From: Caryophanales bacterium UBA6768
GTDB taxonomy: Bacteria; Bacillota; Bacilli; Bacillales_D; Amphibacillaceae
DNA: 9,502 bases
Assembly (NCBI GenBank): GCA_002453315.1
Contig: DKGO01000072.1
Coordinates: forward strand, 1-9,502
Direction: 5' to 3'
The notes under the pieces are model-generated. The model ran no database searches, had not been told where the DNA came from, and saw only the letters and a list, made by a program, of their open reading frames with translations. Each line of letters starts with the position of its first letter. The first letter of the stretch is position 1. This document shows positions 1 through 7,237 of this stretch, piece after piece. The position numbers were made by a program, and so were the translations under genes.

Positions 1-50
1 GGCTCTTGCTCGGCTGACTTTCATGATTTCGCAATTCTCAGCTGAGAATC
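1..50. repeat. Palindrome-containing intergenic segment, possibly a dispersed repeat
   Basis: Positions 34-49 (ATTCTCAGCTGAGAAT) are a perfect 16-bp palindrome, in a stretch richer in GC than the bases that follow. The surrounding pattern GGCT..TTTC..ATTCTC..TGAGA loosely matches, in the same order, the 52-bp repeat units at 9351-9502. I infer that it may be a diverged member of the same intergenic repeat family. No gene is visible in 1-245 apart from this segment and the terminator. Confidence 0.4.
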
Positions 51-98
51 AATCACCTTTTCCCTGATTAACTAATTTCCCAACAAAGAAGAAAACAT

Positions 99-136
99 AA
101 ATAATAAAATCGATGGTCCTCAAAAAGAATCATCGA
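99..136 (-). terminator. Rho-independent terminator of the Crp/Fnr gene
   Basis: Read on the minus strand, TCGATG (136-131) pairs with CATCGA (115-110). After one mismatch the stem continues with four more pairs, one of them U-G, closing a 5-nt loop. The minus strand then runs into TTTTATTATTT. The wobble pair works only in minus-strand RNA, which fits termination of the leftward regulator gene about 110 nt upstream. Confidence 0.55.
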
Positions 137-245
137 CTTATTTTTAAATATACTATTTTTTTAATACATCTCGGGATTCATTCTTATAGGTCGAACAATG
201 TCCCTGATTTGTTACATGTTCGGTATTGTCCCAAGAGTAAACCAA

Positions 246-944
246 CTACGATCTATACACTTCTTCTTCTAGTTTATTAACACTAATGATTAAACAGTTA
301 TCCTTATCAGTGTGAACTAACTTCTTACGTTTTAGCTGTGTTAATGTCCGACTAACAGTTTCACGGCTTGAACCTATCATGTTAGCCAATTCCCGATTTG
401 TCAACGTCAAGTTTATTTTGAACGTTTCCTCATCTATTTTTTTCCCATTCTTTTTAACTAATCTTAATAGCAACATGATTATTTGATCATACGTATTGTA
501 TAATATTTTTTGTTCAAGTCGATCTTGTAAATCAACGATAATCCCCCCGAGAACACGGAACATTTTAATACTTATTTCGGGATGTGTAATAAGAAAATTT
601 TCAAAAGAATCTATTGGAATGATAATTAACTTTGCCGGTTCTATTACTTCAGCATGTGCAGGGTAATTCCCTTTACGGAATAAACCTTGGTGTGGAAACA
701 TGTCATTCGTTTGTAATACATTGACAATTTGTTCTTTCCCTTCATAGTCAGTTTTATATATTTTGATTTTACCCGATTGAATAAAATAAACATGACTAAT
801 AGGTTGATCTTGTAAAAATATAATTTCTCGATTACGAAATTCTCTTACCTGTGAAAAATCTATAATCGGCGTCATTTCATAATCTGTTAAATTTTGAAAA
901 ATGGGAAATTGTTTTAAAAAGGATAACGAGTCCATTTGTTTCAT
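246..944 (-). CDS. Crp/Fnr-family transcriptional regulator
   Basis: A 232-aa regulator from ATG at 944. An in-frame upstream ATG at 977 is less likely, because a G-rich SD (GGGGGG) sits 6 nt before 944. An N-terminal cyclic-nucleotide-binding-like beta-barrel covers roughly residues 10-125 (VYFIQSGKIKIYK is the typical strand pattern). A long dimerisation helix lies near 130-160, and a C-terminal winged helix-turn-helix contains LTNRELANMIGSSRETVSRTL. The recognition helix reads SRETVSR, so it carries both the R-E...R contacts of CRP and the E..SR contacts of FNR. Only one cysteine is present, near the C-terminus, so an oxygen-sensing Fe-S cluster as in Bacillus Fnr is excluded; its effector is unknown. 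It lies 83 nt downstream of uppP on the same strand with no terminator between, suggesting co-transcription. Family call secure; regulon unknown. Confidence 0.9.
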   Translation of the reverse strand: MKQMDSLSFLKQFPIFQNLTDYEMTPIIDFSQVREFRNREIIFLQDQPISHVYFIQSGKIKIYKTDYEGKEQIVNVLQTNDMFPHQGLFRKGNYPAHAEVIEPAKLIIIPIDSFENFLITHPEISIKMFRVLGGIIVDLQDRLEQKILYNTYDQIIMLLLRLVKKNGKKIDEETFKINLTLTNRELANMIGSSRETVSRTLTQLKRKKLVHTDKDNCLIISVNKLEEEVYRS

Positions 945-972
945 GAGAATCCCCCCAAAAAATCCACTCTTA

Positions 973-1002
973 AACATAGTTTACCATAAATTTCATGAAC
1001 AA
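973..1002 (-). promoter_or_regulatory. Weak candidate promoter for the Crp/Fnr gene
   Basis: On the minus strand TTGTTC (1002-997) is followed after 18 nt by TATGTT (978-973). Each hexamer shares only four bases at most with the SigA consensus. It sits in the 83-nt gap between uppP and the regulator and could give the regulator its own transcript, but read-through from uppP is at least as likely. Confidence 0.2.
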
Positions 1003-1027
1003 TGCCCAGAAAGAAGTTTATATTTAC

Positions 1028-1861
1028 TTATAATAATTCCTTTAATATGATAAATAATCCTACTGCAACACAATAATATGTAAACACGTGGATGTATCCT
1101 TTTGTCAAAAGTTGAATGAACCATTTTAAGGCAAAATAGGTAGCGAAAACTGATGAAAACATCGCCAATATATAAGGTATAAGCAACTTAATAATTTGTT
1201 CATCATTTATAAATTCATTGACCGACAGCGACATCGTTCCGATTGTAACGGGTATAAACAATAGAAAGGAAAATTTTATCGCCGTCGTTCGTTTAAAGCC
1301 TAACAAAAGTGCTGTAATAACGGTAATTCCAGACCTACTAATCCCGGGTAATAGGGCAAAGGATTGGGCAATCCCTATTTTGATTGAATCAAGGAAAGTG
1401 ATATCTTTGTCCCACTTATCCCCATCTAAATGACGAATAACCCAAACTAACAATCCTGTTATCAGCAATGCCATTCCAACAAAAATGATGGCAGTAAGTT
1501 GATTGGTAATAATTGGTTCAAGGTATAAACCAATGATACCAGTAACAAATGTAGCTAGAATTAACTGACATAAAAAGATAAAATTGTGATAAAATCTTTT
1601 TTCCTTATATAAGGTGAATAATAACGCTTCCTTTAAAATGACGATTATATCCCGACGATATATCAGTATAATAGCGATTAGTGAGCCGAAATGGGTCACA
1701 ATTTCCAAAGAAAGACCCGGAGTCTCAATATTTAGAAATTCCTTTAATATAAGGGAATGGCCGCTAGAGGAAATTGGCAATGGTTCCGTAAAACCTTGTA
1801 ACAATCCTACTAAAATAAATTTAATGATAACAATAATTTTTTCCGTTAAAATGTTCGACAC
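1028..1861 (-). CDS. uppP: Undecaprenyl-diphosphate phosphatase (UppP/BacA family)
   Basis: Dephosphorylates undecaprenyl pyrophosphate to regenerate the C55 lipid carrier for peptidoglycan and teichoic acid synthesis; an integral membrane enzyme, and overproduction in this family gives bacitracin resistance. Both signature motifs are present: QGFTEPLPISSSGH (residues 22-35, with Q22, E26 and H35 at the catalytic positions) and LPGISRSGIT (171-180, with R176). Several hydrophobic helices span the 277 residues, a normal family length. One oddity is P27, where most members have an aromatic residue after the glutamate. The start is uncertain: GTG at 1861 has no upstream SD, and it forms the end of AAGAAGGTG, itself a strong SD for an ATT codon at 1852. 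A palindrome overlaps the promoter, and the Crp/Fnr gene follows on the same strand. Confidence 0.92.
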   Translation of the reverse strand: MSNILTEKIIVIIKFILVGLLQGFTEPLPISSSGHSLILKEFLNIETPGLSLEIVTHFGSLIAIILIYRRDIIVILKEALLFTLYKEKRFYHNFIFLCQLILATFVTGIIGLYLEPIITNQLTAIIFVGMALLITGLLVWVIRHLDGDKWDKDITFLDSIKIGIAQSFALLPGISRSGITVITALLLGFKRTTAIKFSFLLFIPVTIGTMSLSVNEFINDEQIIKLLIPYILAMFSSVFATYFALKWFIQLLTKGYIHVFTYYCVAVGLFIILKELL

Positions 1862-1876
1862 CTTCTTAAAACAAAG

Positions 1877-1905
1877 ATTATTACGTTATATATGAAAGGT
1901 GTCAC
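1877..1905 (-). promoter_or_regulatory. Predicted SigA promoter of uppP
   Basis: On the minus strand GTGACA (1905-1900) and AATAAT (1882-1877) are separated by 17 nt, each matching consensus at five of six positions. Transcription would start near 1870, giving a very short leader that begins just before the AAGAAGGTG sequence. Confidence 0.5.
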
Positions 1906-1909
1906 ATAT
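1888..1909. promoter_or_regulatory. Crp/Fnr-type operator candidate over the uppP promoter
   Basis: On the plus strand the site reads ATATATGA, six spacer bases, TCACATAT. The two 8-bp halves are inverted copies with one mismatch, and the flanking T/A at 1887/1910 also pairs. Total length (22 bp), 6-bp spacer and the TGTGA half-site seen on the minus strand match the geometry of Crp-class sites. It covers the predicted -35 and spacer of uppP, a position expected for repression. The Crp/Fnr protein encoded just downstream is the obvious candidate ligand; this is inference. Confidence 0.45.
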
Positions 1910-1925
1910 ATATGAATTTTTTGAA

Positions 1926-1960
1926 CAAAAATAAAAACCTCGTTTATATGAACAAGGTTT
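1926..1960 (-). terminator. Rho-independent terminator of yjzD
   Basis: On the minus strand AAACCTTGTT (1960-1951) pairs over ten positions with AACGAGGTTT (1944-1935) around a 6-nt loop, and TTATTTTT follows. The single U-G pair is valid only in minus-strand RNA. It ends yjzD and separates it from uppP. Confidence 0.8.
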
Positions 1961-1976
1961 AGATTTGATTGTTTAT

Positions 1977-2153
1977 TTACTTGGGTTCAACCGCTTTTAA
2001 AACGCCACTAATTAACAGGATACCAACGAATACTGCAGCAGAATAGACGAGAGATTGTGTCATATTAAATGCATCATCTGCCATACTTGCTAATACGTAG
2101 GCGAGAGCTCCGCCTATCAGTAATGCCCAAATAGCCATCATAATAAATCTCAA
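1977..2153 (-). CDS. yjzD: DUF2929 family small membrane protein (YjzD-like)
   Basis: A 58-aa protein of unknown function starting MRFIMMAIWALL, with two predicted transmembrane helices (about residues 3-24 and 31-51) and a short charged tail, KAVEPK. The pattern resembles DUF2929/YjzD of B. subtilis, which maps in the same neighbourhood upstream of fabHA. I choose TTG at 2153 because GAGGTG lies 6 nt upstream. The in-frame ATG at 2183 would add ten polar residues, has no SD, and would translate through that SD. It has its own promoter and terminator and diverges from fabH. Family assignment comes from remembered sequence similarity and synteny. Confidence 0.75.
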   Translation of the reverse strand: MRFIMMAIWALLIGGALAYVLASMADDAFNMTQSLVYSAAVFVGILLISGVLKAVEPK

Positions 2154-2212
2154 TTTTTCCACCTCATTTAATGGTACATTCATTTATTAAGAAAAAATTC
2201 ATATCCTAATTT

Positions 2213-2241
2213 ATTGTAACAAAACTTATATTCATTGAAAA
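2213..2241 (-). promoter_or_regulatory. Predicted promoter of yjzD
   Basis: On the minus strand TTTTCA (2241-2236), a 17-nt spacer and an extended -10, TGT-TACAAT (TACAAT at 2218-2213). Transcription would start near 2206, about 50 nt before the TTG start. It lies back to back with the fabH promoter. Confidence 0.5.
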
Positions 2242-2258
2242 GTTTTATCATTATTTTC

Positions 2259-2287
2259 TTGCAATTATTAATAAAATAGATTAAAAT
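2259..2287 (+). promoter_or_regulatory. Predicted SigA promoter of fabH-fabF
   Basis: TTGCAA (2259-2264), a 17-nt spacer and TAAAAT (2282-2287, five of six consensus bases). The start site would fall near 2294, inside the FapR-like box, so bound repressor would block initiation. Confidence 0.65.
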
Positions 2288-2303
2288 TAGTACCAAGTCA
2301 TAA
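2287..2303 (+). promoter_or_regulatory. FapR-like operator of fabH-fabF
   Basis: TTAGTACCAAGTCATAA begins with the TTAGTACC core of the FapR box known from Bacillus and Staphylococcus fatty-acid genes and ends with a half-site resembling its inverted copy. It overlaps the -10 and the predicted start site of fabH. FapR represses fab genes and is released by malonyl-CoA or malonyl-ACP, and fabHA-fabF is an established FapR target in B. subtilis. FapR itself is not in the window. Confidence 0.75.
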
Positions 2304-2335
2304 GATTTGATAATAAAGCTAAGGGAGATTCTAAT

Positions 2336-3274
2336 ATGGGTGTAGGAATTATTGGAACTGGACATTATGCTCCAGATAATATTGTGACAAATAAAGATTT
2401 AGAAAAAATAGTTGATACAACAGATGAATGGATTCGGACACGAACCGGAATAGAAGAACGTCGTATTGCCAAGGATGATGAAGATTCTTCAGACATGGCT
2501 TTTTATGCTGCCCAGAAGGCGATAGCAGCTGCGGGAATTTCAGTTGAGGAAATAGACCTCATTTTAGTTGCAACTGTCACCCCAGACACCCCATTTCCAT
2601 CGGTTTCATGTATGATCCAAGACCGATTGGGAGCAAAAAATGCTGCTGCATTAGATTTAGGAGCAGCTTGTGCTGGATTCATGTACGGAGTTATTACTGG
2701 AGCACAATACATTGAATCAAAAACATACAAAAATGTACTCGTTGTCGGTGTAGATAAATTATCTAAAATAATTGATTGGACAGACAGGAATACGTGTGTA
2801 TTAATGGGCGATGGAGCCGGTGCTGCAGTGTTATCAGAAGTTTCTGAAGGAAAAGGGATTTTGTCATTTGAACTCGGCGCAAATGGAGCCGGGGGAAAAT
2901 ATTTGTATGAAAGTGATGAAAATTTCCTTGTCATGAATGGGAGAGAGGTATTTAAATTTGCTGTCCGCCAAATGCCTGAATCTTCTGAATTAGTGATTAA
3001 AAAGGCTGGTTTGAAAAAGGAAGATGTTGATTATTTAATTCCACATCAGGCTAATATTAGGATTATGGAGGCGGCAAGACAACGGTTAAATATTCCCGAT
3101 GAGCGAATGGCAAAATCAATTAAACGATATGGTAACAATTCATCAGCCTCCATTCCAATTGCATTATCGGAATCCATTAATGAAGGTAAAATTAAAGATG
3201 GCGATGTTATTGTCCTCGTTGGTTTTGGTGGTGGACTTACTTGGGGAGCAGTTGCAATAAGGTGGGGAAGATAA
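2336..3274 (+). CDS. fabH: Beta-ketoacyl-ACP synthase III (FabH)
   Basis: Condenses a short acyl-CoA primer with malonyl-ACP to start fatty-acid synthesis in the cytosol (type II pathway). In Bacillus the primers are mostly branched. The catalytic triad is visible: Cys112 in GAACAGF, His237 in [11 protein letters not shown] and Asn267 in YGNNSSAS, where most relatives have GNTSAAS. The end, [17 protein letters not shown], is typical. At 312 aa it has the length of B. subtilis FabHA, the paralogue found next to fabF. AAGGGAG lies 8 nt before the ATG. Expression is probably FapR-controlled through the box at 2287-2303. fabF follows after an 81-nt gap with no terminator, so the two form one operon. 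Confidence 0.97.
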   Translation: MGVGIIGTGHYAPDNIVTNKDLEKIVDTTDEWIRTRTGIEERRIAKDDEDSSDMAFYAAQKAIAAAGISVEEIDLILVATVTPDTPFPSVSCMIQDRLGAKNAAALDLGAACAGFMYGVITGAQYIESKTYKNVLVVGVDKLSKIIDWTDRNTCVLMGDGAGAAVLSEVSEGKGILSFELGANGAGGKYLYESDENFLVMNGREVFKFAVRQMPESSELVIKKAGLKKEDVDYLIPHQANIRIMEAARQRLNIPDERMAKSIKRYGNNSSASIPIALSESINEGKIKDGDVIVLVGFGGGLTWGAVAIRWGR

Positions 3275-3355
3275 ATTTAGGATTATTTTTACAATTTATG
3301 ATAAAATCGAATTTAAATAGATTAAACGCTCATTTAAAAGTTAGGAGGTAAAATC

Positions 3356-4594
3356 ATGGAACATAGAAGGGTAGTTGTAACAGGGATTGGTGCTGTTACT
3401 CCTCTTGGTAATGATGCTGAAACATTATGGTCAAATATCGTAACAAACAAGTCGGGAATAGATTTTATAACAAAAGTAAATAAAGATGATTTTCCTGTTT
3501 TTGCAGCAGGTGAAGTGAAAGATTTTGATGCAAAAGATTTTATGGATAAAAAAGATGCTCGTAAAATGGATTTCTTTACACAGTATGCTGTAGCTGCTTC
3601 TAAAATGGCGGTTAAGGATGCGAATTTAACGATTGATGAAAATAATGCTGATCGTGTCGGTGTATGGATTGGTTGTGGTATCGGTGGTATGGATGTTTAT
3701 GAACAACAAGTAAGACGTTTTATTGATAGTGGCTATCGTAAGGTAAGTCCATTTTTCGTACCGATGTTAATTCCAGATATGGCTTCTGGTCAAGTTTCTA
3801 TTCAACTTGGAGCAAGAGGAATTAATTCTTGTTCTGTCACAGCCTGTGCATCTGGGACCAATTCTATCGGTGACGCTTTTAAAGCGGTTCAAAGAGGAGC
3901 AGTCGATTATATTATTACTGGTGGAACAGAATCTCCAATTACTAACATGGCATTTGCCGGATTTTCATCAATGAGGGCCCTTTCTCTTAATGAGGACCCA
4001 ACAAAGGCAAGTCGTCCATTTGATAAAAATCGTGATGGTTTTGTCATGGGAGAAGGAGCGGGAATTTTAGTACTTGAAACCCTTGATTCAGCAATAGAAC
4101 GGGGAGCACATATTTATGCGGAAATTGTCGGGTATGGGTCAACTGGAGATGCTTATCATATAACTGCTCCCGCTGAAGGTGGAACTGGTGCGGCAAAAGC
4201 CATGCAGCAAGCTATTGATGATGCTGGTGTCAATTATGACCAAGTTGATTATATTAATGCGCATGGAACAAGTACGGAAATGAATGACAAGTATGAAACA
4301 CAAGCAATAAAATCAATTTTTAAAGACCATGCCTATGAGTTAGCCGTTTCATCTACAAAATCAATGACAGGACATTTGTTAGGTGCTGCGGGAGGTGTTG
4401 AGGCGGTTATTTTTGTGAAAGCAATAGATGACAGTGTGCTGCCAGCGACAATTAATTACGAAACACCAGATGAAGAATGTGATTTGGACTATGTACCAAA
4501 TGAGTCTAGAAAACAACCAGTCAATGTCGTTTTAAGTAATTCATTTGGCTTTGGTGGGCACAATGCATGCCTTGTTTTTAAAAAATATGAATAA
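3356..4594 (+). CDS. fabF: Beta-ketoacyl-ACP synthase II (FabF)
   Basis: Elongates acyl-ACP with malonyl-ACP in each fatty-acid synthesis cycle and is the target of cerulenin and platensimycin in this family. The thiolase-fold triad is intact: Cys164 in [10 protein letters not shown], His303 in NAHGTST and His340 in STKSMTGH, with Lys335 of the same motif. The gating loop [10 protein letters not shown] lies near residues 394-403. At 412 aa it has the usual family length. An ideal AGGAGGT lies 6 nt before the ATG. It is the second gene of the fabH-fabF operon and is followed by a strong terminator, so in this genome the operon ends here. In B. subtilis yjaZ and the app operon follow, and they are missing here. 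Confidence 0.97.
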   Translation: MEHRRVVVTGIGAVTPLGNDAETLWSNIVTNKSGIDFITKVNKDDFPVFAAGEVKDFDAKDFMDKKDARKMDFFTQYAVAASKMAVKDANLTIDENNADRVGVWIGCGIGGMDVYEQQVRRFIDSGYRKVSPFFVPMLIPDMASGQVSIQLGARGINSCSVTACASGTNSIGDAFKAVQRGAVDYIITGGTESPITNMAFAGFSSMRALSLNEDPTKASRPFDKNRDGFVMGEGAGILVLETLDSAIERGAHIYAEIVGYGSTGDAYHITAPAEGGTGAAKAMQQAIDDAGVNYDQVDYINAHGTSTEMNDKYETQAIKSIFKDHAYELAVSSTKSMTGHLLGAAGGVEAVIFVKAIDDSVLPATINYETPDEECDLDYVPNESRKQPVNVVLSNSFGFGGHNACLVFKKYE

Positions 4595-4635
4595 TAAGTG
4601 CTATTTTTCAATTTATAATATGTTAAATGTTTATG

Positions 4636-4672
4636 CCTTAAGGGGAAGTGAATCATCCTCTTAAGGTTTTTT
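4636..4672 (+). terminator. Rho-independent terminator of fabH-fabF
   Basis: CCTTAAGGGGA (4636-4646) pairs over 11 positions, one of them G-U, with TCCTCTTAAGG (4656-4666) around a 9-nt loop. TTTTTT follows at 4667-4672. Confidence 0.9.
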
Positions 4673-4836
4673 AATGGGATAATTTGGTGTGGGGCATGAA
4701 TTTCTTGGTGCAAAAAATCATAGCAGGAATTGGGGTGTAGTACGAGATTTTCCTGACGAAGCGTTTCTAAATGTGTTTTTATCTACAAAATAATGACCAA
4801 CGAAAATCCTCAAACATATAAAATTAAAACATAGAA

Positions 4837-4859
4837 ACTCATGACTACTCATGACTACT
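4837..4859. repeat. Short 10-bp tandem repeat
   Basis: ACTCATGACT occurs twice in tandem (4837-4846 and 4847-4856) followed by the start of a third copy. It sits in the 235-nt gap between the fabF terminator and the next gene. I see no other function for it. Confidence 0.5.
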
Positions 4860-4907
4860 ATAAACAAGCATATAAATAAGAAAAGGACATGCTTGGAGTG
4901 ATGTAAA

Positions 4908-5129
4908 ATGGGGTTAATTTTAATTTTTTTAATTGGGTTTGGACTAGCAGTATCTGGAGGGGTTACGAGCATTGCCTACATGAACTTTTTGCCGGCAGGA
5001 ATTTCTTGGGAGGAATATTTTTTATTCATTAGTAGGCGAATAGAGTGTTACTTTTTACCAGTCGGATTTTTGCTAATGTTTATATCTATTTATTTTTTTC
5101 CCAAATGGTATGTAAAATTTGATGACTGA
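4908..5129 (+). CDS. Small two-helix membrane protein of unknown function
   Basis: A 73-aa protein with two hydrophobic segments (about residues 3-28 and 50-69) joined by a short loop containing SWEEYFLFISRRIECYF. The likely topology is a small integral membrane protein with a helical hairpin. GGAGTG lies 7 nt before the ATG. It is 59 nt upstream of yjbA on the same strand with no terminator between, so the two may be co-transcribed. I recall similar small proteins beside yjbA in other Bacillaceae but know no function. A 7-bp inverted repeat (4865-4871 with 4889-4895) ends at the SD. No convincing promoter is visible. Confidence 0.7.
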   Translation: MGLILIFLIGFGLAVSGGVTSIAYMNFLPAGISWEEYFLFISRRIECYFLPVGFLLMFISIYFFPKWYVKFDD

Positions 5130-5188
5130 ATATATTCTAAATCGAATGGTCATAATGATATAGAATGAAAAAGTAGGGAGGATCAAAT

Positions 5189-5938
5189 GTGTTATATTTA
5201 CAAACTATTTGGGTAAATTGGTTTGAGAGAGAAAAGTACGGTTTCAATGTGTTTGAATATTTTGAATGGCATAAAAATGATACGATTGAAATGATTGATC
5301 GAATGCCTATTGTATTCGTTGAGGAGCCATTCTTTTTGACGATTGAAAATAGTTTAAATCCGTTACCGAAAAAATTACTCGATTATGTACATAATCAGGC
5401 GTTTATTAGAAAAGGAAATGAAAATCGAGTATTGCCATTTGTGTTTGTTTTGACTGACGGTGAGAGAGTCCTTGCAATTGACACATTAGGTACCGATATA
5501 CCTTATAAAAAAAGTAGGCTCATTCCTAAACAAGAACGAAAAACGATTGAATTAATGACGATTGCAAAAGTGAAAAAATTCAATTATAAAAAATCTGCTA
5601 GTTTAAATGAGTATTTTGAATATGCTCAATTGATGTATGGATTAACAAGACAAGAAAGGAGAATGAAAAAAATTTTACTGAAGGGCCTTGTGCAGTTGCA
5701 AAAGACACAAAATAAAAATGAAATGATGTATTGGCTAACAGAGTGGGATTATGATCAAGCTCAACTGCTGTCAAATGAATTAACTCAGCAGGAATTATGG
5801 ACAATCTTGTTTAAGGAATTAAAATACGGTTGGAGTAAAAGACATGAAGTCTTTTGTCGTAAATTCGTTAAGGGAAATCGTCATTTAGAACGGACATTCG
5901 ATTTAGTTTATTCAGAGGAAAAAAATAAGTTAATATAA
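5189..5938 (+). CDS. yjbA: YjbA family protein (DUF3603), function unknown
   Basis: A 249-aa soluble protein resembling B. subtilis YjbA: shared features are the start YLQTIWVNWFE, the EWHKND segment near residue 26, and FVLTDGERVLAIDTLG with KSRLIPKQE near residues 86-116. The basic helical second half, including TRQERRMKKILLKGL, has no motif I recognise. The GTG start has GGGAGG 7 nt upstream; an overlapping ATG at 5187 is in another frame. The position next to trpS is the same as in B. subtilis. There is no signal peptide or membrane segment, and no biochemical role is known to me. Confidence 0.88.
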   Translation: MLYLQTIWVNWFEREKYGFNVFEYFEWHKNDTIEMIDRMPIVFVEEPFFLTIENSLNPLPKKLLDYVHNQAFIRKGNENRVLPFVFVLTDGERVLAIDTLGTDIPYKKSRLIPKQERKTIELMTIAKVKKFNYKKSASLNEYFEYAQLMYGLTRQERRMKKILLKGLVQLQKTQNKNEMMYWLTEWDYDQAQLLSNELTQQELWTILFKELKYGWSKRHEVFCRKFVKGNRHLERTFDLVYSEEKNKLI

Positions 5939-5942
5939 AAAC

Positions 5943-5970
5943 ACCAGGAAATTTGATGTTTTCCTGGTAT
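5943..5970. terminator. Bidirectional terminator between yjbA and trpS
   Basis: ACCAGGAAA (5943-5951) pairs perfectly with TTTCCTGGT (5960-5968) around an 8-nt loop. The plus strand continues ATTTTATATTT, and the minus strand continues GTTTTTATATT. It can therefore end both the rightward yjbA and the leftward trpS. Confidence 0.85.
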
Positions 5971-6035
5971 TTTATATTTCCGCTCCATTTACAAATTTAT
6001 CTATAATTTACTTAACTCAGTAAGTGAAACTCTTC

Positions 6036-7034
<999 letters not shown>

Positions 7035-7091
7035 TTATTGTTATCATTTTAGTTAATTATTTAAAAAAATGAAGCAACGTATGCACTTTAA

Positions 7092-7120
7092 ATCATATAC
7101 TAGCAAAAAGATGAAATCAA
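7092..7120 (-). promoter_or_regulatory. Predicted SigA promoter of trpS
   Basis: On the minus strand TTGATT (7120-7115), exactly 17 nt, then TATGAT (7097-7092). The start site would be near 7085, about 65 nt before the trpS ATG. Confidence 0.7.
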
Positions 7121-7123
7121 GTG

Positions 7124-7153
7124 TTGTTAAATAGTGTCGTAGTGTGGTATGAT
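7124..7153 (+). promoter_or_regulatory. Predicted extended -10 promoter, rightward
   Basis: TTGTTA (7124-7129), 18 nt, then TGG-TATGAT (TATGAT at 7148-7153). The TG one base before the hexamer is the extended -10 element. Its -35 is only 3 bp from the -35 of trpS on the other strand. Transcripts would start near 7160 and run toward spx. Confidence 0.55.
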
Positions 7154-7159
7154 GGGTAC

Positions 7160-7224
7160 TGGTATGAACGGTTTCCCAATTGATTGCCTATTATTTTAAT
7201 AGGGGTCATTTTTTATGACTTTTT
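7160..7224 (+). ncRNA. Possible short RNA or terminated leader
   Basis: Downstream of the rightward promoter come two small hairpins: CCTATT/AATAGG (7187-7192 with 7198-7203) and GTCAT/ATGAC (7205-7209 with 7215-7219), the latter followed by TTTTT (7220-7224). This could end an RNA of about 65 nt. The second stem is only 5 bp and AT-rich, so termination may be partial or absent, in which case this is simply the start of a long spx leader. An 11-codon ORF (7165-7200) lies inside but has no SD. No known RNA family is recognised. Confidence 0.25.
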
Positions 7225-7237
7225 ATAATAATTCAAA
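7223..7237 (+). promoter_or_regulatory. Candidate PerR box upstream of spx
   Basis: TTATAATAATTCAAA agrees with the PerR consensus TTATAATNATTATAA at 12 of 14 defined positions; the mismatches are in the right half. In B. subtilis one spx promoter is repressed by PerR and YodB, so the context is apt. The sequence is AT-rich and the match could be chance. Confidence 0.35.

Noticed and set aside
192..222. Hairpin CGAACAATGT/ACATGTTCG as terminator of the Crp/Fnr gene
   Set aside because: It pairs with one bulge but has no T-run on the minus strand; the hairpin at 110-136 is a better terminator.
2503..2934. Long minus-strand reading frame inside fabH
   Set aside because: It lies wholly within fabH, whose catalytic residues and motifs are intact; composition is typical of an antisense shadow.
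3275..3355. Internal promoter between fabH and fabF (TTTACA followed by TAAAAT)
   Set aside because: The two hexamers are only 8 nt apart, and no -10 lies at a normal distance from TTTACA. The gap looks like a simple operon spacer.
4718..4972. Minus-strand reading frame between fabF and yjbA, considered as a transposase remnant
   Set aside because: No recognisable transposase motif, no SD or terminal inverted repeats, and it overlaps the start of a better-supported plus-strand gene.
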